This document shows positions 16,289 through 24,745 of a stretch of DNA of 64,000 nt, in pieces. The DNA lies in the NCBI GenBank assembly GCA_958407465.1, contig CATYIV010000004.1, positions 1-64,000 of the forward strand, in the 5' to 3' direction. The position numbers and the translations under genes were made by a program. The first letter of the stretch is position 1; each line of letters starts with the position of its first letter. Source of the DNA: an uncultured Collinsella sp. Its GTDB lineage: Bacteria; Actinomycetota; Coriobacteriia; Coriobacteriales; Coriobacteriaceae. Below the pieces are notes generated by a model. It saw nothing but the letters and a program-made list of their open reading frames with translations. It was not told the DNA's origin and did no database searches.

Positions 16289-17452
16289 ATGTCGGAATAT
16301 ATTGAGCAGCCGTTGCCGCGCACGTTTGAGGAGTTCAACGAGCAACGCAAGGCGGCGTTTATTCGCGTCAAGGATTATAAGCAGGCGGGTAATCGCCTGG
16401 TCGGCTTTTTGTGCAGCTATACGCCGCTCGAGATTATCGATGCCGCGGGCGCTGCAAGTGTGGCCTTGTGCGGCACATCCGACGAGGTGATTCCCGAGGC
16501 CGAGAAGGTGCTGCCGGCAAACCTGTGCCCGCTCATCAAGTCGACGTACGGTTTTGCCTACTCGCAAAAGTGCCCGTTTACGTACTTTAGCGACATGATC
16601 ATCGGCGAGACCACCTGCGACGGCAAGAAGAAGATGTACGAGCTACTCAACGAGCTCAAGCGCACGCACATTCTGCATCTTCCGCAGGGTCGCGATCGCG
16701 CCTACGAGCGCGAAGGCTGGTACGAGGAGTGCCGCCTGCTCAAGGAGGAGCTCGAGGGCTTCTACGGCATCACGATTACCGACGATGACCTGCGCGCTGC
16801 CGTCCGTCGTCGCAACCGCTTGCGTGCGGCCCAGCTCGACATGTTTGCCCTGCAGGCCAACCAGCCGGCGGCCATGAGCGGCGTCGACCTGATGAGCACC
16901 ATGTTTGCCGGTACGTTCAGCTTTGATATCGAGGCCTATACGCAGCAGCTGGAGCAAAAGGTTGCCAAGCTGCGCGAGGCCTACGACGCGGGCGAGCGCC
17001 CGGTTGCGGCAGACGCCAAGCGCATTCTGATCACCGGCTGCCCGGTGGGCGGCGTAATCAACAAGATCGGTCGCACCATCGAGTCCAACGGCGGCGTGGT
17101 CGTGTGCATGGACGACTGCTCGGGCGAGCGCACGGCGGCCATGATGATTGACCCGGAGGCTCCCGACATCCTGCGCGCCATCGCCGACCGCTACCTCGAC
17201 ATTAACTGCTCGGTCATGACGCCCAATGACGGTCGTATGGACAACACCCTGGCCATGTGCGAGAAATACCATGTCGACGGTGTGGTGGAGAATGTGCTCC
17301 AGGCGTGCCACACCTTTAACGTGGAGAGTGCCCGCATGCAGGAGGCTGTCGAGGGTGCGGGTATTCCGTATATGAAGATCGAGACCGATTACAGCAACGG
17401 CGACATGGGTCAGATCGAGACCCGCATCGCCGCCTTCATCGAAACCCTCTAG
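16289..17452 (+). CDS. Double-cubane-type anaerobic reductase / 2-hydroxyacyl-CoA dehydratase-like protein 2
   Basis: This is a 387-residue paralogue of the preceding protein. Candidate Fe-S ligands appear at [25 protein letters not shown] and [14 protein letters not shown] (near residues 110-123). The second half has the same alternating pattern ([22 protein letters not shown]). It could be a separate single-subunit reductase or partner the first protein as a heterodimer, as in HgdAB. The strict ETTCDGKKK motif in both favours two homologous double-cubane proteins. AAGGAG lies five bases before ATG 16289. No substrate can be named from sequence. Confidence 0.82.
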   Translation: MSEYIEQPLPRTFEEFNEQRKAAFIRVKDYKQAGNRLVGFLCSYTPLEIIDAAGAASVALCGTSDEVIPEAEKVLPANLCPLIKSTYGFAYSQKCPFTYFSDMIIGETTCDGKKKMYELLNELKRTHILHLPQGRDRAYEREGWYEECRLLKEELEGFYGITITDDDLRAAVRRRNRLRAAQLDMFALQANQPAAMSGVDLMSTMFAGTFSFDIEAYTQQLEQKVAKLREAYDAGERPVAADAKRILITGCPVGGVINKIGRTIESNGGVVVCMDDCSGERTAAMMIDPEAPDILRAIADRYLDINCSVMTPNDGRMDNTLAMCEKYHVDGVVENVLQACHTFNVESARMQEAVEGAGIPYMKIETDYSNGDMGQIETRIAAFIETL

Positions 17453-17551
17453 CTTCCTCAGGCACCGGATTTTGCTCCTCAAACCGTCGCTTGTGTACCC
17501 AAAGTACGCTGCGCTCCTCTTTCGGGGCAATCTCCGGCACCTGAGAAACCT
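17451..17551. repeat. Intergenic hairpin repeat family 2, copy 2
   Basis: This element begins inside the stop codon of the second reductase gene and ends near CTGAGAAACCT. The outer arms CTCAGG..CCGGA and TCCGG..CCTGAG pair, with a 2x2 internal mismatch where both strands read CA. Differences from copy 1 fall mostly in unpaired positions or change both partners. Confidence 0.75.
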
Positions 17552-17607
17552 AGAGCTAAGGCGCCTGAACGCGCCGCTACCTTTGATGTTTAGATTGGAA
17601 GAGAGCC

Positions 17608-18372
17608 ATGATAGGGATCGGGATCGATATCGGGTCTACGGCGGCTAAGGCTGCTGTGGTCGACGGGGAGGGTTCGGTGGCGTGGACGTGCGTGCAGCCA
17701 ACCGGGTTCTCCTCGGTCGATGCGGCCGAGCGGCTGCGCGAGGCACTGGTAGCGGCCGGCTATGACGTGACAGCCGACGACGTGCGCGTGATCGCGACTG
17801 GCTACGGCCGTGTCGCCGTGCCCTATGCGCACAAGGTCGTGACTGAGATCACCTGTCACGGCACCGGTGCCGTGCGCCTGTTTGGCGACCACGGCACCGT
17901 GATCGACGTGGGCGGTCAGGACACCAAGGTCATCCAACTTAAGGGTGGCCGCGTGGCCAAGTTTGCCATGAACGACAAGTGCGCCGCCGGTACGGGGCGC
18001 TTTTTGGAGATCATGGCCGATCGCCTGGGCATTTCCCAGCAGCAGATGGCCGACCTGGCGCGTACCGGCGAGCCCACCAAAATCAGCAGCATGTGCACGG
18101 TGTTTGCCGAAAGCGAGGTCATCAGCCTGATCGGTCGCGGTGAGCCGCGCGAGAACATCGCCCGCGGTGTGATTGAGAGTGTCGTGTCGCGCGTGGCGAC
18201 CATGGCCGGGCAGGCCGCGGGCGCCCCGTACTACCTGACCGGCGGCCTGTGCGAGAACGCCTTCGTGGTGGAGCGGTTGGGCGAGCTACTGGGGTCGCCG
18301 GTGACCACCTCGCCCCAGGCTCGCTTTGCCGGAGCGATCGGCGCGGCTGTCCGCGCCTCCGCCTTGGCCTAG
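17608..18372 (+). CDS. Acyl-CoA dehydratase activase (ASKHA ATPase)
   Basis: This 254-residue ATPase belongs to the HgdC/BadF family. As a homodimer with a bridging [4Fe-4S] cluster it hydrolyses ATP to fire low-potential electrons into the dehydratase or double-cubane reductase. The phosphate-1 motif GIDIGSTAAKAAV is at 4-16, GGQDTKVI near 107-114 and the cluster cysteines lie in NDKCAAGTGRF (about 127) and SSMCTVFAESEV (about 166). It follows the two reductase genes on the same strand and is almost certainly their activator. The gap contains repeat family 2 copy 2, so a read-through or processing step may separate the transcripts. Confidence 0.9.
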   Translation: MIGIGIDIGSTAAKAAVVDGEGSVAWTCVQPTGFSSVDAAERLREALVAAGYDVTADDVRVIATGYGRVAVPYAHKVVTEITCHGTGAVRLFGDHGTVIDVGGQDTKVIQLKGGRVAKFAMNDKCAAGTGRFLEIMADRLGISQQQMADLARTGEPTKISSMCTVFAESEVISLIGRGEPRENIARGVIESVVSRVATMAGQAAGAPYYLTGGLCENAFVVERLGELLGSPVTTSPQARFAGAIGAAVRASALA

Positions 18373-18386
18373 GGGTGTACCGCGAC

Positions 18387-19580
18387 ATGCGCATCCTCAA
18401 CATCTCGGCCCAAAAACCAGATAGCACCGGCAGCGGCACCTACCTTGCCGCGCTTGTGCGCGAGCAGATCGAGACGGGGCATCGCGCCGCCGTGCTTTGC
18501 GGCGCGGCACCGGGTGATACCCAAGGCGAGCTGGACCGGCGTGCTGCCGTGTTTACCGTGCCGTTCGAGTCGCCCGAGCTGCCGTTTCCCATCTGCGGTA
18601 TGTCCGATGTCATGCCCTATCCCTCCACACGCTATCGTGACCTGACGCCTTCGATGCTCAAGGCATTTGAGCGGGCATTTGCTGCTGCAATCGATCGGGC
18701 TGTGGCTGAGTTTCGGCCCGATCTGGTGCTCTGCCATCACCTGTATCTGGTGACCGCATTGGCGCGCGAGTGCGTCCGGGGCGTGCCGGTTGTTGCCGTG
18801 TGCCATTCGACCGACCTGCGCCAGCTGCGTTCGCATGCGCTCGAACGCGATCGCATCGTAAGTGCGGTTCGTCGGCTCGATGCCGTCTTTGCGCTCCATG
18901 CTGAGCAGGCTGAGCAGATTGGCCTGGTGTGCGGCGTCGATGCCGATCGTATCCACGTGATTGGGACGGGCTACGACCATCGCGTCTTCTGCCGCGACGC
19001 AAGCGTGGCGAGGCAGCCGGGATCGCTTGTGTACGTGGGCAAGATTTGCTTTAAAAAGGGCGTCGAGTCGCTGGTTCGAGCTGTGTCATTGCCGAGTGAC
19101 GATGACGTCCGCCCATCTGGCTTGGTACTTGTGGGCGGCCGCGGGGACGATGCCGAGTACGCGCGTATCGAGCGCTTGACCGCGGCCTCGGATGTGCCGG
19201 TGACGCTGGCGGGGCGCCTGGATAGCGATGGGCTCGTGCGTGCCTACCGCAGTTCCGACGTCTTTGTGCTGCCTTCGTTTTACGAGGGTCTGCCGCTTGT
19301 GACGATCGAGGCCCTCGCGTGTGGCTGCAAAGTTGTGGCGACCGATTTGCCCGGCGTTCGTCCCTGGATGGAGGCGATGCTTCCCGGTGCTTCCGTGACG
19401 TGGGTGGCGTCGCCGCGTATGACGGATGTCGACACGCCCGTGGCGACCGACCTTCCGTTGTTTGAGCGCGCACTGGCAGATGCTATCGCGCAGGCGCTTG
19501 CGGCGCCGCCTTCGACGTTCGAGCCGTCGGCGGTCTCTTGGGAAGCGTCCTGGGGCGTATACTTAAAGACGTTGATTTGA
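18387..19580 (+). CDS. GT4-family glycosyltransferase
   Basis: This roughly 397-residue GT-B fold glycosyltransferase transfers a sugar from a nucleotide donor to an unknown acceptor. The N-terminal domain begins MRILNISAQKPDSTGSGTY. The donor-binding motif is SFYEGLPLVTIEALACG near 300-316, with the conserved E-x7-E pair. No membrane helix or signal is visible. ATG 18387 was chosen because family similarity begins there, 14 bases after the activase stop; the upstream frame overlaps the activase. It is 15 bases from selD, so it sits inside a run of redox and selenium genes to which it has no obvious link. Confidence 0.8.
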   Translation: MRILNISAQKPDSTGSGTYLAALVREQIETGHRAAVLCGAAPGDTQGELDRRAAVFTVPFESPELPFPICGMSDVMPYPSTRYRDLTPSMLKAFERAFAAAIDRAVAEFRPDLVLCHHLYLVTALARECVRGVPVVAVCHSTDLRQLRSHALERDRIVSAVRRLDAVFALHAEQAEQIGLVCGVDADRIHVIGTGYDHRVFCRDASVARQPGSLVYVGKICFKKGVESLVRAVSLPSDDDVRPSGLVLVGGRGDDAEYARIERLTAASDVPVTLAGRLDSDGLVRAYRSSDVFVLPSFYEGLPLVTIEALACGCKVVATDLPGVRPWMEAMLPGASVTWVASPRMTDVDTPVATDLPLFERALADAIAQALAAPPSTFEPSAVSWEASWGVYLKTLI

Positions 19581-19595
19581 TGGAAGGGGGTTCGT

Positions 19596-20645
19596 ATGGC
19601 TAAGGACACCATGAGGCTCACGTCTATGACGGCCGCGAGCGGTTGAGCCGCTAAGTTGGCTCCCGGAGCCCTCGCCCAGGTCCTGGGCGATTTACCCAAT
19701 GTGCATAACGACAACTTGCTCGTGGGGTTCGATACCTCCGACGATGCGAGCGTCTTCCGCGTAGGGGAGAACCTGGGCCTCGTGCAGTCCATCGACTTCT
19801 TCCCGCCGATGGTCGACGACCCGTTTCTGTTTGGCCAGATCGCCGCGGCCAACTCGCTGTCGGACATCTACGCCATGGGCGGGCGGCCGAGCCATGCCAT
19901 GAACCTGCTGTGCATTCCCAGTTGCCTGGGCATCGAGGTCGCAGGTCAGATTCTGGCGGGCGGCGCCGACAAGTGCGTCGAGGCGGGTTGCTCCATCGCG
20001 GGCGGCCACACCATCAACGACGACGAGCCCAAGTACGGCCTGTCCGTGAGCGGCTTTGTCGCGCTCGACCGCATGCTCGCCAACAGCGGCGCGCGCGTGG
20101 GCGATGCGTTACTGCTGACCAAGGCGGTTGGCTCGGGCATCATCACCACGGCCATTAAGGGCGAGCTTGTCGAGCAGGACGAGGCCGCAGCCATGTTTGA
20201 CTCGATGCGCACCCTTAACGAGGCCCCGATTCGCTTGGCCGAGGGACTCAAGCTTCACGGTTGCACCGACGTCACGGGCTTTGGCCTGATCGGGCATGCG
20301 TGTGAGATGGCCGAGGGCTCGGGCGTGCAGATTGAGCTTGCGTCGGGGGCGGTGCCGCTCTTTGATCAAGTTCTCGACATGGCGCGTCTGGGCATTATCC
20401 CTGCCGGCGCCTACCGCAACCAGGACTTCTTTGGCCCGCGCGTGACGGCCGACGATGACCTGGAGCCGGGCATGCTGGATGCGCTGTACGATCCACAGAC
20501 CTCGGGCGGCTTGCTCATCGCGGCACCTGCTGCCGATGTGGATGAGCTTGCGCGCCGTCTGCATGCCGAGGGGCGCGTTGCCGCCACAATCGGCCACGTG
20601 TGCGAGCCGGTGCCAGGCGGTCCTGCCGTCCACGTTGTCCGTTAA
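19596..20645 (+). CDS. selD: Selenophosphate synthase, selenocysteine-containing
   Basis: SelD makes selenophosphate from selenide and ATP, the selenium donor for Sec-tRNA and selenouridine. Reading the in-frame TGA at 19644-19646 as Sec gives a 349-residue protein with Sec at position 17 and Lys at 20 (ASG-U-AAKLAPG). Those are the positions of the catalytic Cys17 and Lys20 in E. coli SelD. The ATP-binding segment with DNLLVGFDTSDDA follows near 45-57. Without read-through the protein would lack its catalytic N-terminus. GAAGGGGG lies 6 bases before ATG 19596. It heads the selD-yedF-DUF3343-aminotransferase cluster. Confidence 0.93.
19644..19689 (+). promoter_or_regulatory. Bacterial SECIS candidate in selD
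   Basis: Downstream of the UGA, a 7-bp stem, CGCCCAG/CTGGGCG (19673-19689), closes on a GUC loop, giving the apical G-U that SelB recognises. The loop is about 34 nt after the UGA, near the far end of the usual range. A nearer hairpin, GGCTC/GAGCC, is an alternative. Confidence 0.55.
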
Positions 20646-20703
20646 CGACACGTTTATTGAACTATGCACCGTTCTAAAACGATTTATTCGAAAGGAATTT
20701 ACT

Positions 20704-21330
20704 ATGTCTACCAAGATTGATGTCAATGCCATGGGCGATGCCTGCCCGCTGCCCGTCGTCAAGACGCTCAAGGCCCTCAAGCAGCTCGATGGCGAGGGCG
20801 TTGTCGTGACCTCGGTCGACAACGAGACCGCCGTCAAGAACATCTCCAAGATGGCACAGGAAAAGGGCTGCACGGCCTCGGTCGAGAAGGTTTCTGACGC
20901 CGAGTGGCACGTGACCTTGGCGACCTCTGGCGCCGTTGCCGTTGCGGACCCCGAGCAGGATGGCGCTGCCTTCTGTGATGCCAGCGCCGGCAAGGGCAAA
21001 CTCGTCATTTCCGTCTACACCGATTGCATGGGCCGTGGCGACGACGAGCTGGGCCACAAGCTCATGAAGGCCTTTATCTTTGCCGTGACGCAGCAGGAGG
21101 AGCTGCCCGCGACCATGCTGTTCTACAATGGCGGCGCCAAGCTCACCGTCGAGGGCTCTCCGGTGCTCGACGACCTTAAGGGGCTGGCCGAGCAGGGCGT
21201 CGAGATCCTTACCTGTGGCACCTGCCTCGACCACTATGGCATTAAGGACCAGCTTGCCGTGGGCGAGGTCACGAACATGTACGTGATCGTGGAGAAGATG
21301 GAGCAGGCCGTGCGCGTTGTGCGCCCGTAG
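20704..21330 (+). CDS. yedF: Selenium metabolism protein YedF
   Basis: This 208-residue protein has two domains: an N-terminal TusA-like sulfur/selenium carrier domain with the CPxP motif (C14-P-L-P) and a C-terminal DsrE/F-like domain with CGTCLDHYG near 168-176. YedF is found almost only in genomes that use selenium, but its reaction is unproven; delivery of reduced selenium to SelD is the usual suggestion. An AAAGGAAT site precedes the ATG. It lies 58 bases after selD, and the following DUF3343 gene supports the selenium-carrier role. Confidence 0.9.
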   Translation: MSTKIDVNAMGDACPLPVVKTLKALKQLDGEGVVVTSVDNETAVKNISKMAQEKGCTASVEKVSDAEWHVTLATSGAVAVADPEQDGAAFCDASAGKGKLVISVYTDCMGRGDDELGHKLMKAFIFAVTQQEELPATMLFYNGGAKLTVEGSPVLDDLKGLAEQGVEILTCGTCLDHYGIKDQLAVGEVTNMYVIVEKMEQAVRVVRP

Positions 21331-21349
21331 CGTATTGGTTGGAGTTGTC

Positions 21350-21601
21350 ATGAGGGAGAAGCGCCCGGCGCTTGTCATCACGTTTCCCACCACGGCGGCC
21401 GCTATGGGCTGCGAGTCCTTGTGCATCGAGCGCGGCCTTCCTGGGCGAACGATTCCCGTGCCCGGGGAGGTCGCTGCCGGCTGCGGTTTAGCATGGAAGG
21501 CGTTGCCTGCCGATGAGGATCTGCTGCGCGGCGAGCTTACCGCGGCAGGCGTTCCCACCGAGGGCTATACCGTGATTGATATGTGGGAGGTCGTGCGATG
21601 A
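21350..21601 (+). CDS. DUF3343 putative Se/S carrier protein
   Basis: This 83-residue cytoplasmic protein of the DUF3343 family is found beside selenium or thiol-transfer genes. It has two cysteine features: C in MGCESLCIERG and the C-terminal AAGCGLAWK. The overlap of its stop codon with the next ATG (ATGA at 21598-21601) shows translational coupling to the class V aminotransferase. Handing selenium from the lyase to SelD or YedF is a reasonable inference. A second, longer homologue is at 49273. Confidence 0.82.
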   Translation: MREKRPALVITFPTTAAAMGCESLCIERGLPGRTIPVPGEVAAGCGLAWKALPADEDLLRGELTAAGVPTEGYTVIDMWEVVR

Positions 21602-22737
21602 TCTATCTGGATAACGCGGCGACGACCATGCACAAGCCGCAGACGGTCATCGATGCCGTGACGCAGGCGATGTGCTCGCTCGGCAATGCCGGGCGCGGCG
21701 CGACGTCGGGTGCGCTCGACGCGGCGCGTACCATCCACGGCTGTCGCGCCAAGCTTGCGCACCTGTTGGGCTGCCCGCGGGCCGACCATGTTTGTTTTAC
21801 GCCCAACTCCACCGCGGCCCTCAACACCGCCATCAATGGCGTGGTGCGCCCCGGCGACCGTGTGGTCACAACGGTGCTCGAGCACAACTCGGTGTTACGT
21901 CCGCTCAACCGCCTGGCGGCTGAGCAGGGTGTGACCGTTGAGCATGCGGGCTGCGACGCGAACGGCGTGCTCGACTACGACGAGCTCGAGCAGCTGGTCA
22001 CGCCGGGCACGCGTGCCGTGGTGGTGACGCACGCCTCCAATGTGACCGGCAACGCGGTCGACATTGCACGCGTGGCTGCCATGGCCCATGCGGCCGGCGC
22101 GCTTGTGATCGTCGATGCCTCGCAGTCTGCCGGCACGGCGCATATCGATATGCAGGCCATGGGGCTCGACGTGGTGTGCTTTACTGGCCACAAGGGGCTC
22201 ATGGGTCCGCAGGGGACCGGCGGCCTGGCCGTGGCAGAGGGCATTGACGTGTCTCCGTGGGCCATGGGCGGCACGGGCGTGCACAGCTTCGACCCACTGC
22301 AGCCGCTTGAGTGGCCTACGCGCCTGGAGGCGGGCACGCTCAACGGTCACGGCATCGCGGGCCTTTCTGCCGGCCTCGACTTTATCGAGGCCCAGGGTGG
22401 GGTCGAAGCGATTGCTGCCCACGAGCGTGCGCTCGCTGATCGCTTCTTTGCCGGTGTGCGCAAGATTCCGGGGATTAAGCTCTACGGTGCGTTTGACCAA
22501 CCCGCGCGCTCGGCGATCGTGTCGCTCAACGTTGGCGATATCGACTCTGCCGAGATCTCGGATGCGCTCATGCAAGGGTGGGGGATTGCGACGCGCCCCG
22601 GCGCCCATTGCGCCCCGCTCATGCACCGTGCGCTGGGGACCGAGCGCCAGGGCGTTGTCCGCTTCTCGTTTGGGTATTTCAACACGGACGAGGAAGTCGA
22701 TACCGCGATTGACGCTTTGCGCGATTTAGCCTGCTAG
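21598..22737 (+). CDS. Class V aminotransferase, cysteine desulfurase/selenocysteine lyase type
   Basis: This PLP enzyme of 379 residues mobilises sulfur or selenium as a persulfide/perselenide. The start MIYLDNAATT is diagnostic, the PLP lysine is K199 in CFTGHKGLMG and the acceptor cysteine lies in RPGAHCAPLMHRALG near 340. Its position after selD, yedF and DUF3343 suggests that it supplies selenium rather than building Fe-S clusters; no iscU, sufU or sufB is nearby. The 4-bp overlap with the previous gene fixes the start. Confidence 0.88.
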   Translation: MIYLDNAATTMHKPQTVIDAVTQAMCSLGNAGRGATSGALDAARTIHGCRAKLAHLLGCPRADHVCFTPNSTAALNTAINGVVRPGDRVVTTVLEHNSVLRPLNRLAAEQGVTVEHAGCDANGVLDYDELEQLVTPGTRAVVVTHASNVTGNAVDIARVAAMAHAAGALVIVDASQSAGTAHIDMQAMGLDVVCFTGHKGLMGPQGTGGLAVAEGIDVSPWAMGGTGVHSFDPLQPLEWPTRLEAGTLNGHGIAGLSAGLDFIEAQGGVEAIAAHERALADRFFAGVRKIPGIKLYGAFDQPARSAIVSLNVGDIDSAEISDALMQGWGIATRPGAHCAPLMHRALGTERQGVVRFSFGYFNTDEEVDTAIDALRDLAC

Positions 22738-22751
22738 AGCGTATATACTTG

Positions 22752-22786
22752 CGGGACGGGTGTTTTTGCCCGTCCCGTTTTTCTTT
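22752..22786 (+). terminator. Rho-independent terminator of the selD operon
   Basis: CGGGACGGG and CCCGTCCCG form a perfect stem followed by TTTTTCTTT. Confidence 0.9.
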
Positions 22787-22805
22787 CGACCCGAAAGGTG
22801 TGCAT

Positions 22806-24164
22806 ATGGCCTCATCCGCTCCGCGCGGTTTGCGCTCCGACCATGTCGTTACCGTCGGCATTGCGCTGTTTTCGATGCTCTTTGGCGCCGGTAACCTCAT
22901 TATTCCGCCGCTGCTGGCGCTGCAGGCAGGTTCTGCCACGCCGGTCGCCATGCTCGGCTTTCTGATTGCCGCCATCGGCCTGCCCGTCATGGGATTTATC
23001 GCCGTCGCGCTTGCCGGAACGGCGCGCGAGCTTGCCGGTCGCGTGCACCCCAAGTTTGGTGAGTTCTTTGTCGCGGCGGTGTATCTGGCCATCGGCCCGT
23101 GCCTGGCCATTCCGCGCACGAGCTCCACGGCCTTCGAGATGCTGGTGCCGCTGCTGCCCGAGGGCGTTTCGCTCGGCACGGCTCGCCTGGTCTTTGCCAT
23201 CGGGTTCTTCGTGGTTGCGTTTGCGCTCACGCTGCGTCCGGGCGTCATCACGCGCGTACTCGGTCGCATTACGGGCCCCGCGCTTATCGCGCTCATCGTG
23301 CTGGTTGTGGGTGCTGCCGTGATCTCGCCGCTGGGACCGGCTGCCGCGCCTCAGGCTCCCTACGATGCGGGCGCTGCCGTGCAAGGCTTTCTGACTGGCT
23401 ATCAGACCATGGACCTGCTCGCGTCGCTCGCCTTCGGCATCATCATCGCCGAGACCATCCACGAGCTGGGCGTTACCGATGACAAGCGCGTGGCCTTTGA
23501 GATTTCCCGCTCCGGTGTGATCGCCGGTGTGCTCATGGCCGTCATCTACTGCGGCCTGGCGCTTGCCGGCATGCAGCTCGGCACGGTCATGCCCGATGCC
23601 ACTAACGGCGCCGCCATCCTCGCCCGCTCTGCCTCCATGCACTTTGGCCTTGTCGGCACGGTCGTGGTCTTTGCGATCTTTTTCCTCGCCTGCATGAACG
23701 TGTGCATCGGCCTCATCAGCTGCTGCTCGCGTTACTTCTGCGAGACGTATGTGGTCGAAGGAGGAGCGGAGGCTTCCGAGGAGGCTATGCGCCGTCCCTT
23801 TGCGATTCTCGCCTTTGTGTTCGCGGCGTTTTCGTGCGTGCTCTCCAACGTGGGCCTCGACATGATCCTCATGTTCTCGGTGCCCATGCTCAACGCCTTG
23901 TATCCCGTCGCCATCGTGCTGGTACTGATGGGCCTGGTGCACGGCTTTTGCGACGCTCATCCGCAGGTGTGGGTCTGGGTCGGCGGCGTGGTTGCCGTGC
24001 AGAGTGTGATCACCTCGGTTCGCGACGCGTTCTTTGCGGGCGCGTGGCTGCCGTTCGATGCATTGCCCCTGGCGGATATCGGTGCCGCGTGGGCGCCAGT
24101 CGCCGTGGTGGCGTTTGTGATCGGCCTGGCCCATAGCCAGTTTGTCGCACATTCGAGGAGCTAG
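22806..24164 (+). CDS. brnQ: Branched-chain amino acid transporter BrnQ
   Basis: This 452-residue membrane protein of the LIV-II family imports Leu, Ile and Val with Na+ or H+. The first helix carries the family stretch LFSMLFGAGNLIIPPLL near 21-37, and RTSSTAFEML near 100-109 also fits. About 12 hydrophobic segments are seen. GAAAGG lies eight bases before ATG 22806. It follows a terminator and is probably expressed alone. Confidence 0.9.
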   Translation: MASSAPRGLRSDHVVTVGIALFSMLFGAGNLIIPPLLALQAGSATPVAMLGFLIAAIGLPVMGFIAVALAGTARELAGRVHPKFGEFFVAAVYLAIGPCLAIPRTSSTAFEMLVPLLPEGVSLGTARLVFAIGFFVVAFALTLRPGVITRVLGRITGPALIALIVLVVGAAVISPLGPAAAPQAPYDAGAAVQGFLTGYQTMDLLASLAFGIIIAETIHELGVTDDKRVAFEISRSGVIAGVLMAVIYCGLALAGMQLGTVMPDATNGAAILARSASMHFGLVGTVVVFAIFFLACMNVCIGLISCCSRYFCETYVVEGGAEASEEAMRRPFAILAFVFAAFSCVLSNVGLDMILMFSVPMLNALYPVAIVLVLMGLVHGFCDAHPQVWVWVGGVVAVQSVITSVRDAFFAGAWLPFDALPLADIGAAWAPVAVVAFVIGLAHSQFVAHSRS

Positions 24165-24175
24165 GGTATCGTCGC

Positions 24176-24204
24176 TTGCACAGGCGCGAAGTCTCCCCTA
24201 TAAT
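24176..24204 (+). promoter_or_regulatory. Strong sigma-70-type promoter for the tRNA pair
   Basis: TTGCAC (24176-24181) and TATAAT (24199-24204) are separated by exactly 17 bases and lie about 50 bases before tRNA-Pro. Confidence 0.8.
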
Positions 24205-24255
24205 TTCCTTCGCTTTGGGACACGCAAGGTTTAGACCTTAGCTGCTCAACACCTT

Positions 24256-24332
24256 CGGGACGTGGCGCAGTTTGGTAGCGCGCCTGCTTTGGGAGCAGGA
24301 TGTCGCAGGTTCAAATCCTGTCGTCCCGACCA
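24256..24332 (+). tRNA. tRNA-Pro (TGG)
   Basis: A 77-nt cloverleaf with acceptor CGGGACG/CGTCCCG and encoded CCA. The anticodon loop TTTGGGA gives anticodon TGG, and the T-arm is AGGTTCAAATCCT. Confidence 0.96.
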
Positions 24333-24338
24333 TATCTT

Positions 24339-24412
24339 GCGGGCGTAGTTCAATGGTAGAACCCCAGCCTTCCAAGCTGATGACGCGGGTTCGATTCCCG
24401 TCGCCCGCTCCA
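24339..24412 (+). tRNA. tRNA-Gly (TCC)
   Basis: A 74-nt cloverleaf with acceptor GCGGGCG/CGCCCGC and encoded CCA. The anticodon loop CTTCCAA gives TCC. It lies 6 bases after tRNA-Pro, so the two share one transcript. Confidence 0.96.
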
Positions 24413-24427
24413 TAGGATATCTTTAAC

Positions 24428-24461
24428 GGCTTTGGCTCCTTTTGGTGCCAGAGCCATTTTC
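24428..24461 (+). terminator. Terminator of the tRNA operon
   Basis: TGGCTC pairs with GAGCCA around a loop that can itself fold, followed by TTTT. Confidence 0.6.
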
Positions 24462-24493
24462 ATATACATGCCGGGACCCCACATCCCCACCTA

Positions 24494-24560
24494 AGTTGCG
24501 GTGAAATATGGACTGTTTTCCGGCTTTTATGGCCCATGTAGTCCGTATTTCACCGCAACT
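24494..24560. repeat. Palindromic repeat family 1, copy 2
   Basis: A 67-bp element with 21-bp arms (24494-24514 and 24540-24560) that differ by one T.G wobble. The inner stem reads TGGACT/AGTCCG. It is the left boundary of the lower-GC gene at 24746-25747. Confidence 0.88.
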
Positions 24561-24745
24561 ATTTGTAAGGTTGGATTTTGATGCCGTTGGGAGGGTCGTA
24601 GCGACCGTCTACCGAGAGTGGAAATATTTTTTGAAGCCTTGACCTGCGACGTCAAGCTTTTGGTCAGCTTTTGGCAAGGCATGCGGACGGAAGCATGCGA
24701 TAGCGTAATGGTATTCTCTCCGCCGTGATGGTTATGGGGTTGGCC

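Larger units (their letters stand above)
24413..24745. other. Intergenic region after the tRNAs
   Basis: It contains the tRNA terminator (24428-24461) and a palindromic repeat (24494-24560). The remaining stretch of about 180 AT-richer bases has no recognisable feature and presumably carries the promoter of the next gene. Confidence 0.5.
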
